The notes under the pieces: model-generated
The model's database searches: none
What the model was told of the DNA's origin: nothing
What the model saw: the letters and a program-made list of their open reading frames with translations, nothing else
Made by a program: the position numbers and the translations under genes
Part shown: positions 1 through 9,692 of the stretch, in pieces
How positions within the stretch are numbered: position 1 is the stretch's first letter
Layout: every line of letters starts with the position of its first letter
Assembly (NCBI GenBank): GCA_937136055.1
Contig: CAKZOD010000002.1
Span: 1 to 64,000 of the forward strand
Length of the DNA: 64,000 nucleotides
Source: an uncultured Oceanospirillaceae bacterium
GTDB taxonomy: Bacteria > Pseudomonadota > Gammaproteobacteria > Pseudomonadales > Balneatricaceae
Direction: 5' to 3'

Positions 1-1
1 A

Positions 2-1000
2 TCAGCACAGGATATAAGCCATCATAAACAACACCACAAGCCAAAGTGCCAGCACTCTATCGACTAAGTAGCACGCCCCTTGAATCGCAAAGCGATCTGC
101 ATCTGCTGCACTGGATAAACCAAGTACAGGACGCTCTTGATAGATACCGTGGTAAACACTGCCACCGCCTAACTTAACATTCAGTGCACCTGCCCCTGCT
201 GCCATTACAGGCCCTGCATTCGGGCTTTTCCAATTAACGCCTTGCTTGCACCAGCACTGCCAAGCTGCACGGCTATTACCTAATAACATGTAGCTCAATG
301 CCGTTAAGCGCGCCGGAATAAAATTTAGCACATCATCAATGCGCGCTGCTGCCCAGCCAAAATAGTAGTAACGGGTATTTTTATAGCCCCACATTGCATC
401 TAAAGTGTTGGCTAATCGGTATAAAACAACACCGGGCACACCTAATAAGAGAAACCAAAATATCGCAGAAAAAATAGCATCTGCACCATTTTCCAATACT
501 GACTCTGTAGCCGCCACTCCTATCTGTGTCTCTGAAAGCTGCGCAGTTTCGCGGCTCACTATCATGCTAGTGGCCAAGCGCGCCCCTTGCATATCGTTTT
601 TCTTTAACGGGTTAATAATAGCTTTGGCATGACTCAATAAACTTTGCCAACCTATGCACAAGTACAGCACTAGTACTGCAAATACCCAATAAAAGACTTG
701 GTTACTAGATACCTTATTTACCAAGTATTGCTCAATCAAAAAACAGACATAACAGATCGGTAACACTGCAACAGCCCAAGCGATTAGGCCAATGCAGCGC
801 TTGATCAAAGCTGAGGGCGCACTAAGTGACTCTTCTGCGCTAACTGGCTTTAAATTTAAACGCTTTTCTATCGCGATAGCCCAGTTGCCAAACATCACTA
901 ACGGGTGAAACCGCTGTAGCTCTGCAAAGCAAAAATCGAGCACTAAAGCGACAAAAACAATGCTCACACTAAAAAGCGAAAAATCTTTCAGCCACTCCAT
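2..1000 (-). CDS. cbiB: Adenosylcobinamide-phosphate synthase CbiB/CobD
   Basis: Integral inner-membrane enzyme that joins the aminopropanol arm to adenosylcobyric acid in late B12 synthesis. The 332-residue protein has several hydrophobic segments (near residues 8-26, 70-90, 100-118 and 175-197, and at the C-terminus). It carries family motifs: ATESVLENGADA in the middle, ANTLDAMWGYKN, and NAGPVMAAGAGAL near residue 260. Length is normal for the family. Its ATG overlaps the cobQ stop (TAATG), so it is probably translationally coupled as the last gene of the B12 operon seen here. Its stop codon lies at the window edge, so whether more cob genes follow cannot be seen. Confidence 0.95.
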   Translation of the reverse strand: MEWLKDFSLFSVSIVFVALVLDFCFAELQRFHPLVMFGNWAIAIEKRLNLKPVSAEESLSAPSALIKRCIGLIAWAVAVLPICYVCFLIEQYLVNKVSSNQVFYWVFAVLVLYLCIGWQSLLSHAKAIINPLKKNDMQGARLATSMIVSRETAQLSETQIGVAATESVLENGADAIFSAIFWFLLLGVPGVVLYRLANTLDAMWGYKNTRYYYFGWAAARIDDVLNFIPARLTALSYMLLGNSRAAWQCWCKQGVNWKSPNAGPVMAAGAGALNVKLGGGSVYHGIYQERPVLGLSSAADADRFAIQGACYLVDRVLALWLVVLFMMAYILC

Positions 1001-2523
1001 TAGGCTTTTGCAACCTCTAGAGCACCATTGTCATAATCAGCTGCATTAATACTTAGCAAGTCACATAAACGCTCAAATGGCAGTGCCGCTTCTACTTCAT
1101 CTGCTAGGCGCTCTATCTGCTGCTCTCTAAAAGCTTGGTAGTCAAAGGTTTTTACTTGATCCATACCCGCCCAGTTTAAGATAGATAGCAAAATATCATC
1201 ACCTTCCAATAAACCGTGTAAGTATGTGCCACGCACGTTGTCATCAGTGTTCGCTGCGCCTTCTAGGCTTTGCGTATTGCCGTTACTAATTTCAAACCAA
1301 GCGCGCTGGCAATCCTCTCCTGTTGTAACACCTGCATGAATTTCATAGCCACTGACAGAAAGCTCAGTATGCAGACATTTGCCTGTCACGTTTGTTAAGG
1401 TTTTTTGAGCATTCAGTGTTGTTTCAATATCTAGTAAACCTAAACCTTCACTAGAGCCTGGCAGGTTTTCAATCCCTTCAGGATCGTGAATCATTTTCCC
1501 GAGCATTTGATAGCCACCGCAAATACCAAGCACTTTGCCGCCTAACCGCAAATGGCGTTCAATAATTGGCTGCCAACCACTATCTTTCAACCAAGCTAAA
1601 TCACAGCTCACGTTTTTACTGCCGGGCAAGATAATTAAATCGGCACCGCTATAGCGCGATGCATCGCGCTCAAACTCACAGTTAATTTGCGGATGTAAAC
1701 GCAGTACATCAAAGTCTGTATGGTTGCTGGCGCGCGGATAAAGTGGCACTACTACTTTAAATGGCTCTACATCTTTAGCCATCTGCGTTTGATTAACCGC
1801 ATCTTCTGCTTCAATGTGTAAATTTGTGATATAGGGAATGACAGAAACCGTCGGTACTGATGTTTTTTGCTCCAGCCAATCTAAACCAGGCTGCAGTAAA
1901 CTCACATCACCGCGAAAACGGTTGATGACAAAGCCTTTTACCCGCTTTTGCTCGCTCTCACTGAGCAGTGCATAAGTGCCGTACAAGTGCGCAAACACGC
2001 CCCCTCTGTCAATGTCAGCAACAATCAATACAGGGCAATCAATCGCCTCTGCAAAACCCATATTGGCAATATCGTGCTCGCGTAAGTTAATTTCAGCGGG
2101 AGAGCCCGCCCCCTCAATCACAGTGACAGGGAATTTCGCTTGCAATTCTTGATGGGTCGCCACCACTTCTTTTAATAGTTGCGGCTTATATTCGTGATAC
2201 TCACGCGCTTTCATATTACCAATTGACTGCCCGCGCACAATCACTTGCGAGCCAACATCAGAGTTCGGCTTTAGCAGTATCGGATTCATCAACACGCTAG
2301 GTTGCAAAAATGCCCCTTGAGCTTGCACGGCTTGAGCGCGCCCTATCTCCCCACCCTCGGGTGTGACTGCACTATTAAGCGCCATATTCTGTGATTTAAA
2401 AGGCGCTACAGCCACTTTTTTACGTGCAAGGATACGGCACAATGCAGTGACTAATACACTTTTACCCGCATCTGAGGTTGTGCCCTGAATCATCAAACTG
2501 TGGGGATTTTTAAACATACTCAC
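1000..2523 (-). CDS. cobQ: Cobyric acid synthase CobQ/CbiP
   Basis: Glutamine- and ATP-dependent amidase that converts adenosylcobyrinic acid a,c-diamide to adenosylcobyric acid by amidating four side chains. The N-terminal half is a dethiobiotin-synthetase-like P-loop domain (TTSDAGKSVLVTAL near residue 15, then FKSQNMALNS). The C-terminal half is a class I-type glutamine amidotransferase domain with the nucleophile cysteine in GICGGYQML near residue 335. At 507 residues it is full length. The open frame begins at a GTG overlapping the cobN stop. An ATG two codons later (position 2517) is an equally good start. Confidence 0.95.
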   Translation of the reverse strand: MSMFKNPHSLMIQGTTSDAGKSVLVTALCRILARKKVAVAPFKSQNMALNSAVTPEGGEIGRAQAVQAQGAFLQPSVLMNPILLKPNSDVGSQVIVRGQSIGNMKAREYHEYKPQLLKEVVATHQELQAKFPVTVIEGAGSPAEINLREHDIANMGFAEAIDCPVLIVADIDRGGVFAHLYGTYALLSESEQKRVKGFVINRFRGDVSLLQPGLDWLEQKTSVPTVSVIPYITNLHIEAEDAVNQTQMAKDVEPFKVVVPLYPRASNHTDFDVLRLHPQINCEFERDASRYSGADLIILPGSKNVSCDLAWLKDSGWQPIIERHLRLGGKVLGICGGYQMLGKMIHDPEGIENLPGSSEGLGLLDIETTLNAQKTLTNVTGKCLHTELSVSGYEIHAGVTTGEDCQRAWFEISNGNTQSLEGAANTDDNVRGTYLHGLLEGDDILLSILNWAGMDQVKTFDYQAFREQQIERLADEVEAALPFERLCDLLSINAADYDNGALEVAKA

Positions 2524-5500
2524 TCAACATTACCTGTTTCTTGCTGCTCGTCGATTTTCAATAACAAATCTTGTAGTTTCTCGTCATACCCTTGGGGGTC
2601 TTGCCATAAACCGCGTTGAGCAGCTTCTAATAAACGCTCTGCCATTTCTTCCATGGCATGGGGGTTATTATCTTGCAAGAACTGCTGGTTTTGCTCATCA
2701 AACAGTAAAGTATCAGCCACTTTTTGATACTGATAGTCATCGATCATATTGGTGGTTGCATCGTACGCAAACATATAATCAACACTCGCGGTCATCTCAA
2801 AGGCACCTTTATAACCGTGCTCTCGCATCGCTGTTATCCATTTAGGATTTAACAGGCGCGAGCGAATCACACGATTAAGCTCTTCTTTTAAGGTACGTAT
2901 TTTTGGCACTTCAGGATTTGAGTGATCAGAGTGATAAACCTCTGGTGTACTGCCCGATAACTCACGAACTGCGTTCGTCATGCCCCCCTGAAATTGGTAG
3001 TAATCATCAGAGTCTAATAAATCATGCTCTCGGTTATCTTGGTTTTGCACCACCACTTGCAAGGTTGATAATTGATGTGAAAAAGCACTTATCGCCTCTT
3101 GCCCATCGCCTTCTGAGTTGGTGTAGGCATAACCGCCCCAATTGAGGTATGCATCTGCCAAATCACTGCTTTGCTCCCAGCAGCGCTCATCAATCAAGCC
3201 CTGCAAACCTGCGCCATAAGCGCCAGGTTTGGAGCCAAACACACGAAAGCTCGCCTCGCGCTTTGCTTGATCATCACTCATCCCCTGTGCAACTAGCTGA
3301 GCTGCGCGGTCACTGACGTTTTTAGCAATCACATTGTCACTGCCAGGGTCATCCATTTCACAAATAGCCTGCACGGCACTGTCATACAGCTTCATGACAT
3401 TGGCAAAAGCATCACGAAAAAAGCCCGAGACTCTTAAGGTAACATCAACTCTTGGACGACCTAACTGCATGCAAGGGATTACTTCAATATCAACTACCCG
3501 CTGTGAGCCTACAGCCCACACAGGCCTAACACCCATAAGAGCAAATGCTTGAGCAATATCATCGCCACCGGTGCGCATCGTAGCTGTGCCCCACACTGAC
3601 AGGCCAAGCTGCTGCGGGTATTCACCGTGCTCTTGTAAGTGACGTTCAATCAAGGCATCTGCGGATTTTTGACCAAGCGCCCAAGCCGCTGCAGATGGCA
3701 CAGAGCGATTATCTAAAGAATAAAAATTACGCCCTGTCGGCAGCGTATCTAAGCGGCCCCTTGTTGGCGCACCACTTGGGCCTGGCGCAATAAACTCACC
3801 TTTAAGGCCTGCAATCAAAGCGTTTAGCTCATTTTCAACTGAACGCTCTAACACTGTTTTAATCACGTTTTTAGCGTAGCTCAGTTGCTCTGCTGATCTT
3901 GGGTAAGCGGATAATTGACTCAGTGGCTCATGGCCTAATACATAATCTGTCACCCAGCTTATCGCCAGCAACTCTAAACGCTCGCGGGTATCCGCTTGTG
4001 TGCGCCACAAAGACACATCGATATCTTGTAACAATTCAGGCTTATCCCCTAACCAAGGCTCAGCACTAGCCTGCGTGGGGTTAAACACATTGATCTTTTC
4101 AGGCTCATCATAAAGCGCAAAATCAGCGGCCATATTATGTAACAGCCCACTGTCGACGACACTTGTCCCTCTTGGCAAGCGCAACAGTGCGATAATTGTT
4201 TCGGTCAGTTTTTGCGTATCAGGTAGTTCACCTAATATATGTAAGCCCTGTCTGATTTGTGCTTCTTTAATGTCACACAAATAGGTATCTAATTCATTGA
4301 GCACAACTTCTTGGCGCGCTTCTTCATCTGCTAAACCATCGAGCTGAGGGGTATTTAAATTGAGTTCTTCTAAGATATGCGTCTGCTCAACTTGCTCCAT
4401 AATTTGCTCGCGCAACCACAACTCACGACGCGTATCCATGCCCATGGCTTGGTAATACTCATCCACTAACGCTTCAAGTTTGGCAAGTTCACCGTAAGTT
4501 TCTGCCCGTGACATAGGTGGCATCAAATGATCGATGATCACCCCTTGTGTACGGCGCTTCGCCTGCGCACCTTCTCCCGGGTCATTGACAATAAACGGAT
4601 AGAAATGCGGCATTGGACCAAGGGCAATATCAGGCCAACATTGTTCACTTAACGCTAATCCTTTACCCGGCAGCCACTCGAGGTTGCCGTGTTTGCCAAC
4701 GTGCACAATGGCATCTACTTGATACACATGACGCAGCCAAAAATAAAACGCTAAATAACTGTGGGGCGGGACTAAATCAGGATCGTGATAATTCGCTAAC
4801 AAGTCGAGGTTATACCCCCTTGCTGGCTGTATGCCCACAAAGGTAGTACCTAGGCGAATGCCGGCGATCATTATACGCCCATCACGGTATTTGTGATCTT
4901 GTGTAACATCCCCCCAACGCTCTGTAATTTGTTGTTGTGAGCTTTTAGGTAACTGGCTAAATTGCTCGCGATACACTTGTGCATCTAAACTTTGCCAGCA
5001 GCCTAAATAGTGCAAGGTATTTGGGTTATTGGTCACACTTTGCAGCAGCTGTTCAATCAAAGCATTGCCGTTTTGAGGAAATACTTGCTCATCTGCCAGT
5101 GTGTTATAGCCCGCTTGCTGCATTTTTTTCAACAAATTCACACAAGAGTTAGGCGTATCAAGGCCTACACCGTTACCAATACGACCATCCTTGGTTGGAT
5201 AATTAGCGAGTATTAACGCGATGCGTTTTTGCCCATTATCTTTTTGGGATAGCTGTAGGTACTTCTTGGCAAGTTCAATCACAAAATCCGCACGATTGGG
5301 GTGTAACTGGTAGCGGACAATGTCGACTTGTGCCTGTTCATCACGAAAACTGGCGGCTTTAAAACTAATAGCTCGGGTCAATATACGACCATCTAACTCT
5401 GGTAATGCCACTTGCATAGCGACATCACGAGAACGCAACCCTTGGCTAAACTCTTCCCAATCATCTTGCGTACTACTAGAGAGCACTAACTGTAAAACAG

Positions 5501-6482
5501 GAATATTAGCCTTAAACGGTGAAATAAACTCACTCGGTTGAGAAGACAGCTGCGGCGCTTGTGAACGGTTGCTGGCAAAGCCCGTTGTGTTCAATATAAG
5601 CGAGGCTTGTGAGCGCTCAATAAAAGCATTCACTAGCGCTACGGATTCGGCATCTTTTAAAGAGGCAATCGCAATCGGTAGCGGATTCAATCCAGCTTCT
5701 CGCAACTTTGTGATTAAATCATCGAGCATTTGCGTGTTAGCTGATTGTAAATGGCTGCGATAAAACAGCAAGGCAACTCTTTGCTTAACAACGGCGTGCG
5801 CATCAGTGGCAAGGCGCTTGGCATCATCGTCATGCCAGTGCTGTTGCCACTGCTCAAAGCTCGTTAACTCAAAAGGGCTATCGGGCAAATAGAGCTGTGC
5901 TTTGGGTAGCACTTGCGGTTCGCGCCATTGCAAAGGTGTATCAAAAGCTTGAGTAGCCAGTACTTGATCCACTAAAAAGTGCAGTAAGTGCTGGGTATTC
6001 TCACGGCCACTTTCACGCAAGTAACGCCACACTTTATGCTGCACAATACTGGAGACTGTGCTCGACTCTATAAGTGCAGGATCGACACTGTCATCCCCCG
6101 GCACTAAAATAAGCGTGCGATCTGAACCTTTAGCCCAATCAACTAAACGTTCCACCGCGTATTCCCAGTAGTTTTTACCTCCCAAAAGAGAGACAACCAC
6201 CAGTTTTGCATGCATCAAAACTTTGTGTTCATAAAGATCAAACGCCGCAGGTTTTAATAGCTGTAACCAATTGGCAATACGCACACTTGGCAAAGCTGTG
6301 CTTAAATCGCTATTCGCCTGTGAGTCTTTAACCGCTAGCTGGCTGCTTGCCAATCCTGCCGACAATGCGGCGATAGTACTATCAGCTGCGCTAAGGATAA
6401 CGATATCTGCGGGGGATTGATCAAGATCGATAATCCCCTCTTCGTCAACAAAACCACCGGGCTTTGCGGCCAGTAAATGCAT
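2520..6482 (-). CDS. cobN: Cobaltochelatase large subunit CobN
   Basis: Large subunit of the ATP-dependent cobaltochelatase, which inserts cobalt into hydrogenobyrinic acid a,c-diamide in the late-insertion (aerobic) pathway. It is 1320 residues, typical of CobN/magnesium chelatase H, with the family segment HVGKHGNLEWLPGKG near residue 600 and GTATMRTGGDD in the C-terminal third. It needs an AAA+/VWA partner. The only candidate in the window is the ChlI/ChlD-like fusion at the head of the operon, because no cobS or cobT is present. It lies between cobW and cobQ and overlaps the start of cobQ by a few bases. Confidence 0.96.
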   Translation of the reverse strand: MHLLAAKPGGFVDEEGIIDLDQSPADIVILSAADSTIAALSAGLASSQLAVKDSQANSDLSTALPSVRIANWLQLLKPAAFDLYEHKVLMHAKLVVVSLLGGKNYWEYAVERLVDWAKGSDRTLILVPGDDSVDPALIESSTVSSIVQHKVWRYLRESGRENTQHLLHFLVDQVLATQAFDTPLQWREPQVLPKAQLYLPDSPFELTSFEQWQQHWHDDDAKRLATDAHAVVKQRVALLFYRSHLQSANTQMLDDLITKLREAGLNPLPIAIASLKDAESVALVNAFIERSQASLILNTTGFASNRSQAPQLSSQPSEFISPFKANIPVLQLVLSSSTQDDWEEFSQGLRSRDVAMQVALPELDGRILTRAISFKAASFRDEQAQVDIVRYQLHPNRADFVIELAKKYLQLSQKDNGQKRIALILANYPTKDGRIGNGVGLDTPNSCVNLLKKMQQAGYNTLADEQVFPQNGNALIEQLLQSVTNNPNTLHYLGCWQSLDAQVYREQFSQLPKSSQQQITERWGDVTQDHKYRDGRIMIAGIRLGTTFVGIQPARGYNLDLLANYHDPDLVPPHSYLAFYFWLRHVYQVDAIVHVGKHGNLEWLPGKGLALSEQCWPDIALGPMPHFYPFIVNDPGEGAQAKRRTQGVIIDHLMPPMSRAETYGELAKLEALVDEYYQAMGMDTRRELWLREQIMEQVEQTHILEELNLNTPQLDGLADEEARQEVVLNELDTYLCDIKEAQIRQGLHILGELPDTQKLTETIIALLRLPRGTSVVDSGLLHNMAADFALYDEPEKINVFNPTQASAEPWLGDKPELLQDIDVSLWRTQADTRERLELLAISWVTDYVLGHEPLSQLSAYPRSAEQLSYAKNVIKTVLERSVENELNALIAGLKGEFIAPGPSGAPTRGRLDTLPTGRNFYSLDNRSVPSAAAWALGQKSADALIERHLQEHGEYPQQLGLSVWGTATMRTGGDDIAQAFALMGVRPVWAVGSQRVVDIEVIPCMQLGRPRVDVTLRVSGFFRDAFANVMKLYDSAVQAICEMDDPGSDNVIAKNVSDRAAQLVAQGMSDDQAKREASFRVFGSKPGAYGAGLQGLIDERCWEQSSDLADAYLNWGGYAYTNSEGDGQEAISAFSHQLSTLQVVVQNQDNREHDLLDSDDYYQFQGGMTNAVRELSGSTPEVYHSDHSNPEVPKIRTLKEELNRVIRSRLLNPKWITAMREHGYKGAFEMTASVDYMFAYDATTNMIDDYQYQKVADTLLFDEQNQQFLQDNNPHAMEEMAERLLEAAQRGLWQDPQGYDEKLQDLLLKIDEQQETGNVE

Positions 6483-6558
6483 TTATTCTTTTCCAACACT
6501 TAATTTTTAACGCTTTGCTTTTTTACGCTCAGCCTGCTGTTTTTCTTTTACGAACTGC

Positions 6559-7635
6559 TTAAAGTACGGCTTGTTCAAGTGCCGCTTTAATGGTCGCTTC
6601 TTGAATATCTTTACCGATAAACACTAACTGCGTTTGCTTATGCTCATCCGCTTGCCACAGGCGATCAAAATGGCTGTTGATACGCTTACCAACCGCTTGA
6701 ATAACTTGGCGCATCGGCTTATTAGGCAGTGCTGCAAAACCTTTGGCACGGAAAATATTGTGCTCATTTAGTAGCGTTTGTAAGATGCTTTGCAACTTAT
6801 CGCCATCCACTTCACCAATACTGATCACGAATGAATCAAAGTGATCTTCTGCATGAGAGTGCTCATGGCCGTGCTCGTGATGATGATCGTGATGGTTGTG
6901 AACGGCATCAATATGATCTTCAGTCGCTGCGCCTATACCAAACAGTAAATCTAATGACACATCACCGTTTTCGATAAATAACGTTTTAACACTCGCAGGT
7001 AAACGCTGATCAACAATCTCTTCAACCTTGCCTTTATCATCGCCCAGTAGTAAATCATTCTTACTGATAACAACAATATCTGCAGCACTTAATTGATCAT
7101 CTAATAACTCTTTTAAACTTGGATCGTGATCTAAGCTTTCATCGGCTAAACGCTGCTCTTGCACTTGCGCTTCGTTATTGGCAAAGCGACCTGCTGCAAT
7201 AGCTGGACCATCAACAACAGTGATTACTGCATCAACTGTGCAGTGCTCTTTAATCCCCGGCCAGTTGAACGCCTGAACTAATGGCTTAGGCAGCGCAAGG
7301 CCTGAAGTTTCAATCAAGATGTGGTCGATATCATCACGTCTGGCAACCAGCTCTTGCATAACTGGTAAGAACTCTTCTTCAACGGTGCAGCAAATACAAC
7401 CATTTGCCAGCTCGTAAATACCGTCTTTTCCTTCCACTAAGCTTGCACTTTCATCTTCGCAATCTAACGGGCAGTTACGCAATAATTCAGAGTCGATATC
7501 GAGCTCGCCAAATTCATTGACGATCACGGCAATACGCTTACCTGCTGCTTGGCGCAACACATTAGATAGCAGTGTAGTCTTTCCGCTACCTAAAAAGCCG
7601 GTAACAATCGTAGTTGGGATTTTATTTAGTTGCAT
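6559..7635 (-). CDS. cobW: CobW-type COG0523 metallochaperone GTPase
   Basis: G3E GTPase of the COG0523 family, thought to deliver or handle cobalt for the chelatase. Visible motifs are the Walker A GFLGSGKTTLL near residue 15, the metal-binding NGCICC near residue 78, the guanine-specificity SKNDLL, and a histidine-rich loop between residues about 245 and 262. At about 358 residues it is full length. The open frame extends two codons further to a TTG (7641), but the ATG at 7635 has a GGA eight bases upstream and is preferred. It follows cobM by a few bases and precedes cobN, the usual CobW context. A second basic reading frame crosses its 3' end (see findings). Confidence 0.94.
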   Translation of the reverse strand: MQLNKIPTTIVTGFLGSGKTTLLSNVLRQAAGKRIAVIVNEFGELDIDSELLRNCPLDCEDESASLVEGKDGIYELANGCICCTVEEEFLPVMQELVARRDDIDHILIETSGLALPKPLVQAFNWPGIKEHCTVDAVITVVDGPAIAAGRFANNEAQVQEQRLADESLDHDPSLKELLDDQLSAADIVVISKNDLLLGDDKGKVEEIVDQRLPASVKTLFIENGDVSLDLLFGIGAATEDHIDAVHNHHDHHHEHGHEHSHAEDHFDSFVISIGEVDGDKLQSILQTLLNEHNIFRAKGFAALPNKPMRQVIQAVGKRINSHFDRLWQADEHKQTQLVFIGKDIQEATIKAALEQAVL

Positions 7636-7647
7636 AGTCAATGTCCG

Positions 7648-8460
7648 TTAGCTGTTATCTGCTTGAGTCTTTGCTTCAAGCTGTTGTATATCTTCAATCA
7701 CACCTTTGCGCTTGCGAAAGATGTTCGGCTTGTCTTGGCTGTAAAGGTGCGAGTCATTAAAGTTTTCAGTATCTAATACATGGCCAACAATGATCAGCGC
7801 AGTAAGCTTAAAGCCCTTCTCTGCCACTTTATCGCTAATATCTGCCAGTGTACCGGTGACTTTATCTTGGTCCGGCCACGAAGTTCGATAGCACACCGCC
7901 ACTGGGCAATCACTGCCGTAGTGCGGCGTTAACTCAGCGACAATCTTCTTGATGTAAGTAATACCTAAATGAATCGCTAGCGTCGCCCCAGATTTTGCCA
8001 GCTGTGGCAATCTTTCACGTTCAGGGAACGGCGTTTTACCTTCATAGCGCGTAAAAATGATGGTTTGCGAAACACCTGATAGCGTGAGTTCTTTACCTAA
8101 ATAAGCGGCTGATGCTGCGACTGCGCTGACACCCGGCACAATTTGGTAATCAATACCTAACTTTTCAAGGCGTCTGATCTGTTCGCCAATCGCACCGTAA
8201 AGAGACGGGTCACCACATTGTAAGCGTGCGACATCTTTACCCTCGCGCTGCGCTTTGAGGAAGTACTGCTCCATTTCATCGAGGTTGATCGTCGCTGTAT
8301 CGATAATATGTTCAGCAACCCCTTCAACTTCACTTAACACTTCACGGGGAATCAGCGATCCTGCATAAAGCACGATTGGGCACTTTTTCAATGTGCGTAA
8401 CCCTTTCAGAGTCATAAGTTCAGGATCACCAGGACCTGCACCAATAAAATAAACTGTCAT
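7648..8460 (-). CDS. cobM: Precorrin-4 C11-methyltransferase CobM/CbiF
   Basis: SAM-dependent tetrapyrrole methylase that methylates C-11 of (cobalt-)precorrin-4. The 270-residue protein opens with the methylase signature YFIGAGPGDPELMTLKG and carries LQCGDPSLYGAIGEQ near residue 80 and VPGVSAVAASAAYLGKELTL near residue 105, the SAM-binding loops of this family. The assignment over the other methylases rests on the YAGSLIPREVL segment typical of CobM/CbiF. It is separated from cobJ upstream by a 212-bp gap that holds a foldback element. Downstream, cobW follows within 12 bp. Confidence 0.95.
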   Translation of the reverse strand: MTVYFIGAGPGDPELMTLKGLRTLKKCPIVLYAGSLIPREVLSEVEGVAEHIIDTATINLDEMEQYFLKAQREGKDVARLQCGDPSLYGAIGEQIRRLEKLGIDYQIVPGVSAVAASAAYLGKELTLSGVSQTIIFTRYEGKTPFPERERLPQLAKSGATLAIHLGITYIKKIVAELTPHYGSDCPVAVCYRTSWPDQDKVTGTLADISDKVAEKGFKLTALIIVGHVLDTENFNDSHLYSQDKPNIFRKRKGVIEDIQQLEAKTQADNS

Positions 8461-8478
8461 AAATCTTAACCCTCACAT

Positions 8479-8638
8479 TGAGGACATCGTAAAACTACTA
8501 CGCTCAATAATCCGGCGTTAAAAATTAGCTCAACATGCTCATTTACATCAGTAATACCCGAAGGGGCACGCTGATTCGGCTATTTCGCGAATTTTTGCCT
8601 TGCCTTATTATTGCTCGCTACGTTTTACGAAGCCCTCA
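8479..8638. mobile_element. Foldback (MITE-like) palindromic element between cobJ and cobM
   Basis: The gap between cobJ and cobM is an imperfect whole-length palindrome. The left end reads TGAGGACATCGTAAAAC, and the reverse complement of the right end reads TGAGGGCTTCGTAAAAC. Similarity continues inward (CGCTCAATAAT against GCGAGCAATAAT, and AAAAATT in both arms) to a centre near 8558. No protein frame is seen. This looks like a non-autonomous inverted-repeat element. As RNA it would form a long hairpin inside the B12 transcript. Mobility is inferred, not shown. Confidence 0.55.
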
Positions 8639-8672
8639 TTAACCGTTTTATCAAACACGAACCGCTTCTTTT

Positions 8673-9449
8673 TTATAATTTCTTGCTATAGCCACGCGGC
8701 GTGTAAAGCCACTCTTTATCGCCATTAACGATATGACGAGACTGGCTATTACCGACACTCACCATAGTGAACATATCGACATCTTTGGCATCTAGATCCT
8801 GTAATTGAATAATATTGATCTCTTGCTCAGGGCGCGTCAGTTGGCGACCAATCATGACAGGTGTTGTGCCAGGACGTGATGTCAGTAAGATATCGCGCGC
8901 AGTGTTGAGCTGCCAATCGCGCTTTTTAGAGACGGGATTGTAAAAAGAGACAACAAAGTCACCTTCAGCTGCGCACTCGATACGCTTTTTGATAGTTTCC
9001 CAAGGGGTTAACAAATCAGACAAACTGATGGTACAAAAATCGTGCCCTAAGGTGGCACCTACTGCGCTGGCACCTGCCTGCATCGCAGAGATACCTGGTA
9101 TCACTTGAATATCAACATCTAACCATTGCGGGCAGTTCTCTTCACCTTGTAGTTGGCGATCAAGCAATTCAAACACTAGTGTTGCCATTGCGTAAATACC
9201 AATATCGCCAGATGAGATAAGCGCGGTATCTTTGCCTTGTGCAGCAAGATCAAGTGCTAAACGTGCGCGGTTGATCTCTTCACCTAAAGGTAAATCGTGA
9301 CGTGTCTTACCATGGCAGATCTCACCGAGTAAATCGATATACAAACCATATGCAACCAAATCAGTACTTGCGCTAATCGCTTGTTGTGCCTTAGGAGTTA
9401 ATAGCGCTAAATCGCCGGGGCCTGTGCCTACAATAAATAGTTTTTTCAT
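8673..9449 (-). CDS. cobJ: Precorrin-3B C17-methyltransferase CobJ/CbiH
   Basis: Tetrapyrrole methylase that methylates C-17 and drives contraction of the macrocycle. It has 258 residues, with the N-terminal signature FIVGTGPGDLALLTPKA, the SSGDIGIYAMATLVFE loop near residue 78 and IPGISAMQAGASAVGA near residue 128. The C-terminal VVSFYNPVSKKRDWQL segment is typical of CobJ/CbiH. In the aerobic route its substrate is made by the oxygenase CobG, which is not in this operon. The gene sits alone between two foldback elements, so both its junctions with neighbouring cob genes are interrupted. Confidence 0.95.
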   Translation of the reverse strand: MKKLFIVGTGPGDLALLTPKAQQAISASTDLVAYGLYIDLLGEICHGKTRHDLPLGEEINRARLALDLAAQGKDTALISSGDIGIYAMATLVFELLDRQLQGEENCPQWLDVDIQVIPGISAMQAGASAVGATLGHDFCTISLSDLLTPWETIKKRIECAAEGDFVVSFYNPVSKKRDWQLNTARDILLTSRPGTTPVMIGRQLTRPEQEINIIQLQDLDAKDVDMFTMVSVGNSQSRHIVNGDKEWLYTPRGYSKKL

Positions 9450-9519
9450 TAAATTTCAATCTTGTTATGCGTTGATTAAAAACTGCCAGCGATGCTGCCA
9501 ATCTGCAATTATTTCTTTC

Positions 9520-9689
9520 TTAAACCTGAATCAGTGACTTCACAGCACCACATTGCACAAGCTCTTGATTCCACAGCGGTTAGAAAAATACCCGCTGAAC
9601 CTACGGGTGCAGCTCAGATTTTTCAATTCCACTGTAAAACCAATATCTTGCACTCTGTTCTCACTTTGAAGTCACGGATTCAGGTTAAA
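9520..9689. mobile_element. Foldback MITE-like element between cbiG and cobJ
   Basis: About 170 bp bounded by inverted repeats. The left end reads ACCTGAATCAGTGACTTCA. The right end, read on the minus strand, is ACCTGAATCCGTGACTTCA, with one mismatch in 19 and flanking TTAA-like bases. The interior continues the symmetry (left CAGCGGTTAGAAAAAT against right-arm CAGTGGAATTGAAAAAT), so the whole element can fold back. It begins about three bases after the cbiG stop codon. It encodes nothing convincing. No clear target duplication can be settled by eye because the flanks are TTAA-rich. Confidence 0.65.
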
Positions 9690-9692
9690 TAC

